From Glossina fuscipes (Eukaryota > Arthropoda > Insecta > Diptera > Glossinidae): a stretch of 64,000 nucleotides of DNA. Location of the stretch: the NCBI RefSeq assembly GCF_014805625.2, contig NW_023998432.1, forward strand, positions 4,171,207-4,235,206, given 5' to 3'. Under the pieces are notes generated by a model, which had not been told where the DNA came from, ran no database searches, and saw nothing but the letters and a program-made list of their open reading frames with translations. The first letter of the stretch is position 1. Every line of letters starts with the position of its first letter. The position numbers were made by a program, and so were the translations under genes. Below, in pieces: positions 12,201-24,100 of the stretch.

Positions 12201-13855
12201 TAAATATATAGATCAACATATTTTGTATTATTATCGGTGAAATGGATAGTGAATATGAATATTGTCATGGATTAAAATTCAATAGAGAAGCGAAGGCATT
12301 GTATTGTGAAGGTAGCCAAATGGAAGTGTCTGAATTGCCTGGATTTCTTTTTTATAAATATGTTTTTTTTCTGTGCTACCATACACAAATTTTCATTATA
12401 AATTATAGACATTTCGAATGAATTCAAACATTCCAGGGCCAATATACGTGTATAAAATGCATGTTTTCAAATGACATCTTTTCGTGGTGACGTAATGTTA
12501 CGTGATAATTATATGACGGGATTCATAATTGAAAGGTAAGTTTACCATTTACTTGCTTTTATGGTGGCCATCACTAGATATCGATTTTCAATTCTCACAA
12601 ATTTGTTTTTTGGCTGATTAAAATAAGCAATGAATGAATAAGAATCACTAATGGATTAAAACGAGCGATCTATTAAGAAATTGTGAATATTTTTGAACCA
12701 AAAAAAATTTAAAGAAATACAAAAATCTTATATAAATTTAAATTGAGAAAATAAAGCGATTAAATCTGTGTAAATAAGTTCTATCAAACGCAAAAGAAAA
12801 CCGCAAGAATTTTACTTTGCTGCAGTGATGATCAACAGTAGAACAGAAACGTAGAAAAAACCAAGGTAAACAAAGAAATTTCTTGTGAAACAAAACCTGG
12901 AGTCACTGAGCTACCCGAGCACCAGGTTTTGGGCAAAAACAGCCCTCACAGTATATCATTAATCTAAATGCCTACAGCTAATGAAGTATGCAAGGGTTGT
13001 AAAAATAGTCTGGTTTGCTTGATTGGCCAGTGCTTCGATAAAAGCAAAAGTTGGTAAGGTTTTAATTAATTTTGCCGAAACTATCCTACAGATTTCTGGT
13101 AAAATGTTAAAGGCGATAAAGGTATGTTCTTTTTTTTATATTAAAGCTTTTACTATTCTTACCTCTAGATAATTTAAGGGCCATGAAATCAGGACCATGA
13201 AACCATTAATGTTCAATTATTCCTCTTCATTTCCTTTCTTCGAAAGTATCAGCCTTTCGCCTTTTGTGTTGGGGAATGTCAAAGAAAACGGCAAAGTGTA
13301 TAATATTATAGCCGAATTCATAATTAATATCAGAATTTTCATCACGTAATTCTAATTTTTTAGCGCTTCGTCAATCACTTTTAATTTCTTTGGAATCGCA
13401 TATCGTTGAAATTGTGCTTTCGATCAAGCCATGGTCGCTACAAGTTTGAAAAGGCTTTGAAATGAACGTAAAGGCTCTCTAAAAACAACTCCTAGCGGAA
13501 ATAGATAAGTTAGATACCAACAAGAAAGACACCATAATGTAGCCTCAGAGCTTTATCTTTTCACAAATCTACTCTTTTTCGGAACGCTTGAGGAAAAGCT
13601 GGAAATTATTCCAAGGTAAAAATTGTTCTAGGTAATGAAGATTTTGTCAGAAACTTTAGAAGAATCTATCAAGGTAATCAAAACCTAGAAATCTACAAGT
13701 CATATATAATTCAAAGTATGATAAGAAAAATATATCATGAGTATTAAATTGGTGTTAATGAGGAACTGTTCAGTTGTAACTTACTATACACATAACTGTT
13801 ACTATAGTTGAACAGTAGACAAATGCGGAATAAAAAATTTAATTTTATGGTCGTT
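12201..13855. other. Mostly non-coding; short plus-strand frame at 12242
   Basis: An ATG at 12242 opens a short frame (MDSEYEYCHGLKFNREAKAL) that ends within about 60 codons and has no clear splice sites. Otherwise AT-rich, with one hairpin listed separately. No gene supported. Confidence 0.35.
12891..12931. repeat. Perfect 10-bp inverted repeat, 21-nt loop
   Basis: CAAAACCTGG at 12891-12900 is the exact reverse complement of CCAGGTTTTG at 12922-12931. The loop on the minus strand contains GGGTAGCTCAGTG, which resembles a tRNA A box (Pol III), but no B box follows at the right distance. Significance unclear. Confidence 0.55.
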
Positions 13856-13930
13856 TCACCGCGCAAGGATTCGAACTTGGGTCTTCTGAGTATATACCGG
13901 GCATCCTAACCACGGCCAGCTGCGCAAAAA
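13856..13930 (-). repeat. tRNA-derived SINE head or tRNA pseudogene
   Basis: On the minus strand the sequence reads TGCGCAGCTGGCCGTGGTTAG then GATGCCCGG, with an A-box-like TGGCCGTGGTTAGG. About 45 nt further is a B box AGTTCGAATCC, one mismatch from GGTTCGANTCC. GCGCA and TGCGC at the two ends can pair. The D-loop text resembles fly tRNA-Glu. The T-stem does not form five clean pairs, so a functional tRNA is unlikely; a degenerate tRNA or tRNA-derived SINE promoter is the better call. A second B-box-like palindrome (AGGTTTCGAACCT) lies at about 14063-14075. Confidence 0.5.
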
Positions 13931-14460
13931 GAAATTAAAATCTAAAAAAAATAATAGCGCTAATACGTAAGATATCAATAAAAGTTTTAACAATTTCGTT
14001 TTCAAATATAAATAACGGAATATGAGTGTTTTGTATAATTTAAAAATAATGGTCAATTCAACTAGGTTTCGAACCTACCTTCTCGAAAATATATGAAATA
14101 TTATTACTGTCATTTTTCACACGCTTTATACTATGGCTAAATGGCGTTTAAACTCACGTTTAAAATACTTTATTAATGTATATAAAAATATATATAAAAG
14201 AAATTATTATTCTTTTTAATGGTTTTTTGATTGTTTCCGATTCTTTTTCCTTGACGTGTTCGCTTTTGCTCTTCTATCATATCCTCTACATTTACCATTT
14301 AAGTTGTCAAGTTAAGTTGTTAAGTAGGGCTCTTAACCATTTAACAGAGCTGTCATTTTTAGAGTATTTTTTACAAGAAACTCTGCACTTTGCCTTTTAA
14401 CAGGGAATTTAGCGGGGGCTCTGTTTAAAAATTATGGCGGTCTAATTTTAGGCTAACTTG

Positions 14461-14550
14461 TAAAATTGAAGAAATTAAGAAATTTTATATGGAAACATAG
14501 ATTTATTAAAATAAATATTGTAAAATTGAAGAAATTAAGAAATTTTATAT
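14461..14550 (+). repeat. 60-bp-spaced tandem duplication
   Basis: A 30-bp unit starting TAAAATTGAAGAAATTAAGA at 14461 is repeated exactly at 14521. The intervening 30 bp are partly similar (ATAGATTTATTA recurs), consistent with one tandem duplication event inside the repeat complex. Confidence 0.8.
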
Positions 14551-15639
14551 AATAGATAGAAATAGATTTATTAATAAAAAATAAAGAAACATTAGATACT
14601 AAATATCCTAAAGTTTTCACTTTCACTACTTATCTTTCACTACTTTTGTTTTCCTTTGTTTTGCCGATGGCTTTGCATTTTAACAGAGTTGGACCTTTGT
14701 TTTCTGTTAAGTTAGCCTAAAAGTAGACCGCCATGATTTTTTTTGTTATCAAATTAAACAAAGCAGCAGCTAAATTCTCTGTTAAAAAGGCAAAGCAGTA
14801 GTGGAATAATCTGTTAAATTGCAAATCCGCCGGCATTTATATCTGTTAAATTAAAACAATGTAAAAACCAAAAAAAAAATTAAAAAGCTCTGTTAACATG
14901 ACAAATCAATGCAAAAAAAACTGTATCAAACCGATACAAACAAAAAAATTGATAATTTGACAAAACAAACAGTAGCAACAGTAAAGTAATAAATAAAACG
15001 TATATATATAAAAATAAAGCGTAAATATATTGTTGCTTTTCTTCCTTTTTTTAACTTTATTGAATATGAATATTTTTAGGTATTATTGGTTTATTGAATA
15101 TGTTGTTTTCTTAGCAAATCCAATAAATCATTTAATATAGTTCCATCACTTCCTGGTCAATTCAAAGAATTGTGGTTGTTCTCCAAAATATTAAACGGTA
15201 ATTTGCATTTTTCATTTTACAATGCTGACGGCAATTGGCATTTTGCAATGAATTTTAACAGATTTGCTGAGTTATAAAGCTCTTTTAACAGATTTCCTGA
15301 ATCATAAAGCTGGCGGCTTTGCAAATTAAACGATCTGGCAATTTAAGTTGTTAGTTGGGCACTCAACCTTTTCAGAGCATTTTTGGCAATTTTTTTATTT
15401 ATTATAAGCGACTCTGTGCTTTGCCTTTCAAGAGGGAATTTAGCGAGGGCTTTGTTTAATTTGATAATAAAAAAAAAATTATGGCGGTCTACTTTTAGAA
15501 TAACTTGTAAAATTATTATTATTATTATAAATTTAGCCAGAGAATAAATTCTAAGGTAGCGTCAAAAAGAATTTTGTCCAACTTAGCAGAAAAAACACAT
15601 TCCACTCTGTTAAAATGCAAAGCCGTTGGCAAAAACACA

Positions 15640-15890
15640 TTCATTCACCTCTGTTATTACCTTTACAGCAACGAAATTTTGAAAAGTAAGTAATAGCACC
15701 TCCATGGTAAATTTAAACAAAAATTAAAATTTGCAATAACAAACACACACGGTGCTACCGTTACAACAACAACCGCATACGGACCTATCTTTAAAGCAGC
15801 AAAACACACACAGTACTACTTTTACAGCAACAAAATGCATATGTTCCTCCCTTTGAAATGTAAACTCAGCGACAGCGAGACCGGCCTTCC
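15640..15890 (+). repeat. Imperfect tandem units in repeat complex
   Basis: Three degenerate units with the pattern CACACAC-GGTGCTACC-GTTACA-RCAACAA lie near 15650-15680, 15740-15770 and 15805-15840. Non-coding; no further structure seen. Confidence 0.4.
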
Positions 15891-16399
15891 TAAGGAAAAA
15901 CGTAGGAAAAAACAGATGTTTTTGTTTTCTGTTGTGTATTAATTTATGTTTAAATATAAATGTAATAAATAGCTTTATTTATATAATAGCTTTATTTATA
16001 CATTTAATGGTTTTGATGGTTTCCTGATTGTTTCCGATTCTTCTTCCTTGACTTGGTCGCTTTTGCTCTTCTATCATCTCCTCCAGATGTATATATAGTG
16101 TTTTGGAAAATACGCGAACTAAACTTATTTAATTTTACAAGTTATCCGCCTGAGTGTCTCAAGTGCGCTTTAAAGGAAAAGAATTTATTCTCTGATTAAA
16201 TTTATTGCATGCGAGTAAGTGAGGAAATAAGAAGCGGCATATTTTCTACACTTTCAAATTGAATTGTATTGAAATAAAAGAAAGTTGACTTTTGTGTATA
16301 CAAAATATATTACGGTTCATGTTCAATAAAAATGAAAATAGAGTTAACTTAATTCGAAGTTTCACTTTCGAATTCGCGTGGCATCAGCTAATTGTCAAT

Positions 16400-16990
16400 T
16401 TGCTTTAACAATTACGGCATTTGCTCTTGATGTTGCAACTTTCTTTTTATTTTTGTGACCACTCCCAACACGCTGTTTGCAAATCCAAAATGTCAAAGCT
16501 CCGAGCCTTTTTAAAGCTTTTGATCCTTTGATCACGGGGTGGCAAAGAATAACAAATTGTTTACTATATTGCACGAGCATTTGGCCACGAGAAAGCTCTG
16601 TTCAGTCAATATAAGCAGAAATATAATATAATATTTTCACTGCAGAATGGATGTATGGTTTTGATTTTTGCTGACGACACTGCCAATCTACAAGCAGCAC
16701 TTGTTTAAATTAATGCGTTTTCAAAACGTGAATGATTCTATTTATCTATATATTTCTATATATTTATGGGGCAGAAAAATACCACGACTTTTTTTTTTAT
16801 AAGCGTAAACCTTGTTTCACTACCCTATGCTGAGGATTGATAATAGTGACATTGCTTGAAAAAGGGAAGTCAAGTAACTAGACATTTTATTGGTTCCAAG
16901 CTTAGCTCTAACTCCCACGTGAACTACATTATTCATAAAGTTAAGAGCATGGGATGATGTAGTAGGTATGTAGTATGTGTCGTGGGACAG
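16400..16990 (+). mobile_element. Probable RT relic (LINE fragment)
   Basis: LQNGCMVLIFADDTANLQAA, read near 16640-16700, carries a FADD box (16667-16678) in a context like Jockey-type RTs (FADDTA). About 200 bp downstream, in another frame, GSKLSSNSHVNYIIHKVKSM resembles the post-catalytic part of RT. Stops and frameshifts surround both. Element family not assignable. Confidence 0.4.
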
Positions 16991-17783
16991 AAACAGAAAT
17001 CCTCTTATGAGTAGAAGTTAGATAGCGGCGTAAGAGTTTTTTTTTTTGTATCCGTTATTGCTTATCTTATAATTTTTTTCTTAAGTTTTGAAAAAAGATA
17101 TTATAATAAATAGGCATTTTGAATGGAGAGCTTATCTTCACATAGCCCTCTTCAGCCGTAGTAAGGACAATAAAAAAGAACTTTATAAAAAAGTTTACTG
17201 TAGAATCCAAATTGTACGTATATTTAATTAAAACGAGTGCTTAAAAAATTTCTTTTCTATATTTATTTAACTTAAACGGTCTTAATTTGATGTTTATTAT
17301 GTATATAGAATTATACAAGCACTTAAATTTTAATAAACATTAATACATGTAGATATTTTATATTATATCTCTGTTTCAATAGGCATATGATTATTATTTA
17401 TTTTCTTCATTGAAAGTTTCTCGTACATTATCGCTTTTTTGTGTTTTTATATTATGTTTTACTTTTTATTTTTTACTTTATTATGGATTGCTATATATTT
17501 TTGTCAAAAATTATAAAAATCTTACAATAAATTTCGGTCATTTTATTTGCGAAGAGTAATCAATAACCAATATGTATTTATACTTTTTAGTTTTAATTTT
17601 TTCTTTCAGAGATAAAATTTTTATAAATTGAACACGTTTAAAGTATGTTTTACTTTATTTTATTGGTTTATTAATCATAAAAAAAATTTTTTAATTTTAT
17701 AAATTAATTAAAGACAAGAAAAACAAAAGCATATATTCAGTCATGAAAGTATGTTATGAACATAAGAATTTTGCGACAATTTT

Positions 17784-18101
17784 TTATCTTTTATTTTTTA
17801 AGAGTGTATAGATGAGGACGTAGACTGGTTTCATAAATTCAATTAACATAAAATCATTTTTAAATATTTCATTACGAGTGGAAGGGTTAATTGTTAAATT
17901 AAAGTGGTTCAATCCTGCTATCAATAGAGAGCTACATAAATAATTCAGGAAATTTTTCAATTTACGGTCTGCGTAGACGACCCCATTTCGAAGGTTTTTT
18001 AAATTTTTTGAAGTGTTTATAACGCATATATATATAGGCAACGAAGATGTCTTAATGTACTTAAGTTCTTGATCATCATGAACAACGGAATTGATTGCCA
18101 T
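17784..18101 (-). CDS. Unrecognised 105-codon ORF, doubtful
   Basis: ATG-initiated minus-strand frame (MAINSVVHDDQELKYIKTSS at its start) ending at 17784. It is Lys/Asn/Leu/Ile-rich as expected from AT-rich DNA and has one moderately hydrophobic stretch near the C-terminus (FMKPVYVLIYTLL). No domain recognised and no splice sites evident. It may be chance in the inc downstream flank. Confidence 0.15.
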   Translation of the reverse strand: MAINSVVHDDQELKYIKTSSLPIYICVINTSKNLKNLRNGVVYADRKLKNFLNYLCSSLLIAGLNHFNLTINPSTRNEIFKNDFMLIEFMKPVYVLIYTLLKNKR

Positions 18102-20449
18102 TTGTCTGTTTTTCTTATTTTTTTTCTTTGGTTAGCAAACCTGACAAAAAGCCAAGTTAGATGTGTGCTTTATGGTTGGCTATCGAAATGATATGGGGAT
18201 TGCATGCAAAGTACATTAAAGATTGCGAGCGCGCAAAGCATTTAATAATTAATGTCATTCCTTTGCTAACACAAGAGATAGGCTTTGCCACAACGAATTA
18301 AAATTTTTCTTATAATTTTAAATCAACCCTCCTATCTGAGCGCTGCCCATCGGTAATCCCTCTATTGATGTGTAAGTAATAGATGTCTAATGCAAACATT
18401 TCTATTGCCATGTGTGTTACTTCAATTTTTTTCTCCTATAACGAGTATACGAAATTTATTTTAAACGAAATTTCGTTTGCGCCTCCATTACCATTATTGG
18501 ATATTTGATTCAACAATTAATAGTATGGATATATTTATGAATGTATAATTATGCAATTCGTAGATGCTTTTATATAAAAACTAAGCTAGATGCTTGATTA
18601 CAACTAATACTAACATGTTCACGATTGAAAAATAAAATTGCTATGCTGATTTCTTTTTGCTTATTTTTAAATTCGTTTACAAAACAAGATTTTGCAAAAA
18701 TTATTCACATTTGTATTAAACTTGTACTGAAATTGCAATGTCTTTAAAATATTAACTGAATTAATATGCTAATTCAGAAAATTATAAATATAAGAAGAAA
18801 TTTGTCTCCAATTACGTATTTTTAAAAAAATTTGCCGCCTCAAATTCCTGAAAAATTTACAAAGCACCTACTGAAACGAATACTTGAACTAAATAAAAAT
18901 GAACATGATTTAGTTGAAAAGAAGCGCTTTTGCTCTGCCATCATCAGCAATACCAAAACAAAATAATATTGTTTGAAAATAATTACTTAAACCGAAATAA
19001 GATAACTCACAACGTTAACTTATTTCGTCAATACTTTCATAGAATTTGGGTTAACTGTTTTTGGTATAATATGTATCATAAATTGCCTTATCCGTTATGT
19101 AGAACATAAAACAATACCCATGGGCCATATATATTTTTTTGAATTATTTAAAAATAAAATAATCTTGAAAAGCAAAACATTACATAAGAACATTACATTC
19201 GACCGAAACCGAAGTGGAATTATATCCTCTACCTTTATCATAAAAAAGACCCAAACAAGCGACGGAGGAAGTAAACTTTCATATTCTATAATATTGGCGG
19301 AGCGTGATTAACTGTTTCCATTTTTGTACAATATACGTGTTATCGTGTCTCTATTGGAGTTTATAAGTAAGTGGCCATAAACCCAGAACGCAGATATGTT
19401 TTCAGGTGTGTATGCACTGTAGGTGTGTACTTTGACCGATTTAACCCGTTTTCTAGCCGTTGGAAAATTGAAAGGTAATATCTTCATCAATGTTTTCAAT
19501 AGACATATTGCAGACAGTTGACTCACATTACATGGCTCGTCGAGAAATTATTAAAGGTATAAAATAAACATTTACGGCATTTACGGTTCTGAAATTGCGT
19601 GCAAAGCTTTCCAATGCACCTCTCCCACAAACTTTTAAGTCAATTGAGTCCTTCTTGTCAAAGATATGGGATTTTTTTCTGAGTGTGAGTTTCGTAATGA
19701 TGGGAAGATTCGTTACAAAACTAAAAAGGTTAATTTAGACATCTTGGCCGATTGTAGATTTATTTTTAGTGTTAATCGTTAATTTAAAGTAAACTAAAAA
19801 AAATTTTGAGATATGCAATGTGAAAATGAAATAATCAAAAAAAAGTTAGTTCATGATTCAAATGAGCCTCAAAAGCTTGTCGTGGTGCGATTGGGGTTAA
19901 ATAAGATTTTGATAATTTCTGGTGCTCTTTATGAGAGATGCTGCTTTTATTGATGCTTTCTTTGATAGATGCTCTTCTGACTGGTGCTTTCTTTCATACA
20001 TAAAAGATTAACATTTTCAATATTTTTGCGTAGTTTTAGTTATAAGACTACTACGAAAAATTGCAATATTTTTATGATAGTAACACGCCGAAATACACAG
20101 TTTTTTTCCGAAACTACTTTAGCTATTTATATAAGGATTGCGATCGTGCTTCCGAGCTGATTACTTACATTTTCAAAATTGACCTGTAAAAAATGAAACT
20201 AAAATATGATCCATAGACTTTATTTCAGTCACCTGATGATTTTGAAAAACTTAAAAACCGAACGGAAAGACGGACGGGCATACGTTAGCCTGAATAGTGC
20301 TACATCGTCTCCAAGTTGTTAATCAAACCTGGAATCCTTGACGACTATTTCTGGGTTTTACAAATGGCATTTTAAAATAAGTTTATTCAATTGTCCATAT
20401 AAAAATGAAATTTTATCACTGATATAACTGTATAAAAATTAAAACAGCA

Positions 20450-20740
20450 ATGAATCATTTTGTTCTTTGTTTAGATGCTATCGATGATAATGATTTATTA
20501 GTGAGTGCTTGGTTAACGATTGGCATGGCCCTATGTGAATCTGCTGCTGAAATAATTATGAATAAGGCCTGTCAAATTGTATATAAATATGTTTATGATA
20601 AAGAATATAAGAGTGAGGCGTGGGACACAGAGTATATATATTTATATACTTGTTACATTATGTTAAATACATTTTATATGTGTGTGCGCGTGTATTTTAA
20701 ATTAATATGTATAAATATCTTTGATTTTGGTTGGATTTAA
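20450..20740 (+). CDS. Unrecognised 96-codon ORF, doubtful
   Basis: ATG-initiated frame beginning MNHFVLCLDAIDDNDLLVSA and ending FDFGWI. The first half is reasonably protein-like; the second half is Tyr/Cys/Ile-rich and looks like translated AT-rich DNA. A TATA-like TGTATAAAAATT lies about 20 bp upstream, but such words are common here. It is antisense to the expected inc 3' UTR. Not recognised. Confidence 0.15.
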   Translation: MNHFVLCLDAIDDNDLLVSAWLTIGMALCESAAEIIMNKACQIVYKYVYDKEYKSEAWDTEYIYLYTCYIMLNTFYMCVRVYFKLICINIFDFGWI

Positions 20741-20994
20741 ATTCCAAGACTGCAATTAAAAAAAAGAAAAAAGTAATAAAAAAGGAAATAATTGGTGAAA
20801 CATAAAAATTAGATATGATATAGATTTACATTATATATACATTTTAGTAAATTAACGCAAGTATATGTAGTGAATAAAAATAGTAAGGAAACATGCATGT
20901 AAATAGAAAAATCCAGAAGCAGAAAAACAAAGCGGCTTTTTCTTATTAATGAAAACAGACTTGCTATTATATATTTTAAATTTTTATATAAAGC

Positions 20995-21189
20995 TTACAT
21001 GCGTGAACCTTTTTGTTGTAGCACCTTTGCTCTATCATTTAATTCGAGTTCACGTCCGGTTGAAGTGCCACATTCTTTAGAAACGACGCAAAGGAATTCA
21101 CTGTTATCGAATGAATAGTTTGAGTGATATTGCGTGCCTACACTAATTAATTGTTCGAATCTCCAACCATCTGACAGAGTTGAGATCAT
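20995..21189 (-). CDS. inc: inc coding exon 4 and stop
   Basis: Encodes residues 147-210, [16 protein letters not shown] through [11 protein letters not shown], then TAA. The acceptor ends TTTTTTAG. This is the conserved KCTD2/5/17 C-terminal domain. Confidence 0.95.
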   Translation of the reverse strand: MISTLSDGWRFEQLISVGTQYHSNYSFDNSEFLCVVSKECGTSTGRELELNDRAKVLQQKGSRM

Positions 21190-24100
21190 CTAAAAAACAA
21201 CCACAAAGCAGAAGTTAATACAATAATCCTTAAAGGTATTTATTTATAAACTATATTTAACGTACCTGGGTTAATTCTTGTTCACGGCACTGTAATACTC
21301 GATAAACTCGTTTCTTATCTGTCTGAGGTCTCTATAAGAGGAATCGGTATTATTTTTGTAACAACCACTTTAGATAGAGTGTGGCGGATAATAAAGCAGG
21401 TTCTTTTTACAAACATACGAAGTAGTCTACAATGTACTTAAGCTTCTGCATAAAAAAGATAATGGGACGTTAATGTCACAATATGATTTAATGGAGCTGG
21501 TTTCAAGCCACGATAGGGATATTCATAAAGAGATAATCCACTTTTTTTTAGCTTTTAATAACTCGATTCTTTCGGTTATCGTATGACGATAATATCGAAG
21601 GCTTTCAATTCATTTCAGAAATATGCAATCAGTTCATAATAGAAAGATCGGTTTCCTTTAAATTTAAATTTAATTTTGAAAATTTTTATTCACCTGTTTA
21701 CCTGCCGAATGATTGCAGCAACAGTAAATTGTCGCACAATTATGAAAGACTTGTGTTAACATAGCAGGAATTTTGATAATAAGTACAGATTATTTGCAAA
21801 CGCTATTGAAGCGTGTACTGGGCCACAAAAAAATAGTGGAGTTTATCATATCGACATCAACTGAAATAAATTCGATAAGTTATACTGAAGGCTATGATGA
21901 GGTCTTGTAGACGACGTCGCGTCTATGTAGACCGAATTTGCGAATGCGATTATTATTTTTGAACAATAATAAAAGCACTTTCTGCATTTTCTTTCAAAAG
22001 CACCATGATTCCGGCTTTTTGTGATATACAATAGTTTCTGCTAGGGGGCGTCATAAATACGTCATATATATATATAACTGTACGAAATTATGACCAATGT
22101 TTATTTCTTGCACAATTGTTCTGAATGAAATCGCAAAATTTGATTTCATGTTATAATCATTGTCTACATTTGGTAGAATTAGAAAAATGTGATGTAATAT
22201 TAATATGACTACAATTTTCGGACAATATGAGAGACCGCTTTAAATATTGTTCGATTACAAAATCAGCATCATTCACGGCCACACTTTTGCATATTAGCGG
22301 AGGTTTGCTTACTTGATCTCTTAGGTTAATGCACTCTTTAAGCAGTGTTATTAATTGTGTAACGTTGTAGAATTCAGCTTCTTCCAGGACACCTTCTTCA
22401 GATACACCATCCAGCACCAATTTTCCATGCCGTAAATAGTTTAAAACAGGTGCAAAATATTTGGGATCACGGTCTATTAAGTAGGCACCAGTTTCATCCT
22501 ATTTGTATACAAATAGATTTAAAAAATAAAGATTTCTATTAAATGTTTTTTAGAACTGCACTGTTAAATCTCTATAATATTGGGTGAATGGACGAACGTT
22601 CTATTTTCTGTTTATTTTGAAGTTAACCACGCCGTAATAAGCAATTCTAGCAAAAAATTTATTTGCATAGTAAATAAAAAAGTACTCTATTCCATTAAGT
22701 CAAACAATTTAAAATGGACCCGTAGGTCCATTGATGGCTATGGCATTGATAAAGTTTCATATGCTTTTATTTTGTTAATTTGCTAACCAATATTTCATAT
22801 ACGTGACCACGTTGAAATTTAGCACAATAATATAATGCAGTCAATATTACTGCATATTTAAAATAGCAGGTACCACGGTGTGCCAGGTTATAGGTTGTCT
22901 TTTTCTTAATATGGATATCAAATAAAATGGTTTGAGGACTAAAATAAAACTTTTAAAGAACAAATAAGTGGTAATCGTGTTGGCAACAAACTCAGGTGCT
23001 TTAAAACGTTGAAGCAGCTTAATATTGTCGTTGTCGTAATAGAGCAAAAAAAAAAATCAATCGTAAGGAAAGCATTAAATATTTCGCGACTTTATTATCT
23101 GGAATTACAAATCGGCTTTTGAAAAATTATGGTTATTGCAAGGATAATGACTCCGTATGTAACCTTGATGTCGATATTTTGCTTATGTCACTCACACCGA
23201 TGGGTTTGTTAATACTAACCCCTTCACATCTGTAACTCTTCACGAGCCTTTTTCATTTAGATGTGTATCTGATGAGGAACTGCTTTTATGTTGGAAATAA
23301 TTGAATCCCTTTTTTGTTAAACTTATTTTTCGTTACATTTGCTGTCTACTAATATTTCATATTAATTCTGTTTTGACTCAATTTGAATTCTCCATTGCTT
23401 GGAACATAGCCCATGCTGTTCCTATTGCAAAAGCTGACACGGTCAACACCTTAGATGATTTGAGGGCAATTTCCATTCTGCCTGCCTTGTCGAAGGTTAT
23501 TGAACACGTTCTTAAAGATCAAATTCTCTCGTATCTTCATAGTGCGATTTCACCCTGTCAGCACCCTTACTGTTTAGGCCATATTTATTTAGGCATGTCA
23601 TTTTTCTTTTATTCAGTACTAGTCGGAGTAATCTGGATCTCCTTGAGTGTAAAATGCATTATAGCTTTAGGCTTTTTTTTTGGAATGGTCACTTGTGAAC
23701 TCCTTACTTATTAATTCCCCGATATTTATTTTTTTATTGCCATAATTAGAATAACTATTGTTGACGATCTCAAGTGTTTGCGCATACATATCGACCATCG
23801 TCTCACCTTTGAGAAGCATATATATTAAATAAATGGTAAAGTAGAGAGAACTTTGCGCGGAATTTATTTCAACAATATTTACCTACCTCAATCGATTAAA
23901 TATAAATTGGCCAATACTCTCTCAATACCGCATATTCTATATGGCTTAGAAGTGGTGTCCGGTACGGTTACTGTTAATTTCACTACACGAAATCGTGCTA
24001 CCAATAACACTGTGTTGCTATGTGTACAGTGTCCGAAGACGGGCCCATACCTTCGAACATGTAAAACGGTTCGTCGCATGCACCTGCAAGCAGTTCGTCT

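Larger units (their letters stand above)
14218..16090. repeat. Complex of direct and inverted repeat copies (foldback/MITE-like)
   Basis: Several modules recur. (a) The block from about 14300-14480 (containing TTTGCCTTTTAACAGGGAAT, then ATGGCGGTCTA) recurs in the same orientation at about 15340-15520 and in inverted orientation at about 14695-14800 (TAGACCGCCAT, then AAATTCTCTGTTAAAAAGGC). (b) The block at about 14218-14290 (GATTGTTTCCGATTCTT, then CGCTTTTGCTCTTCTATCAT) recurs in the same orientation at about 16010-16080. (c) TTTTAACAGATTTSCTGA-type units recur near 15250-15300. No open reading frame is present. The arrangement fits a non-autonomous foldback or MITE-type element with nested or rearranged copies (inference). 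Confidence 0.6.
16991..20994. other. AT-rich 3' flank of inc
   Basis: Very AT-rich. The inc 3' UTR must occupy the upper end, but I see no clear minus-strand AATAAA close to the stop. Two unrecognised frames inside are listed separately. No other supported feature. Confidence 0.4.

Noticed and set aside
13856..14056. 66-codon minus frame over the tRNA-like sequence
   Set aside because: The sequence is better explained by Pol III box motifs; the frame is Leu/Phe-rich and chance-like.
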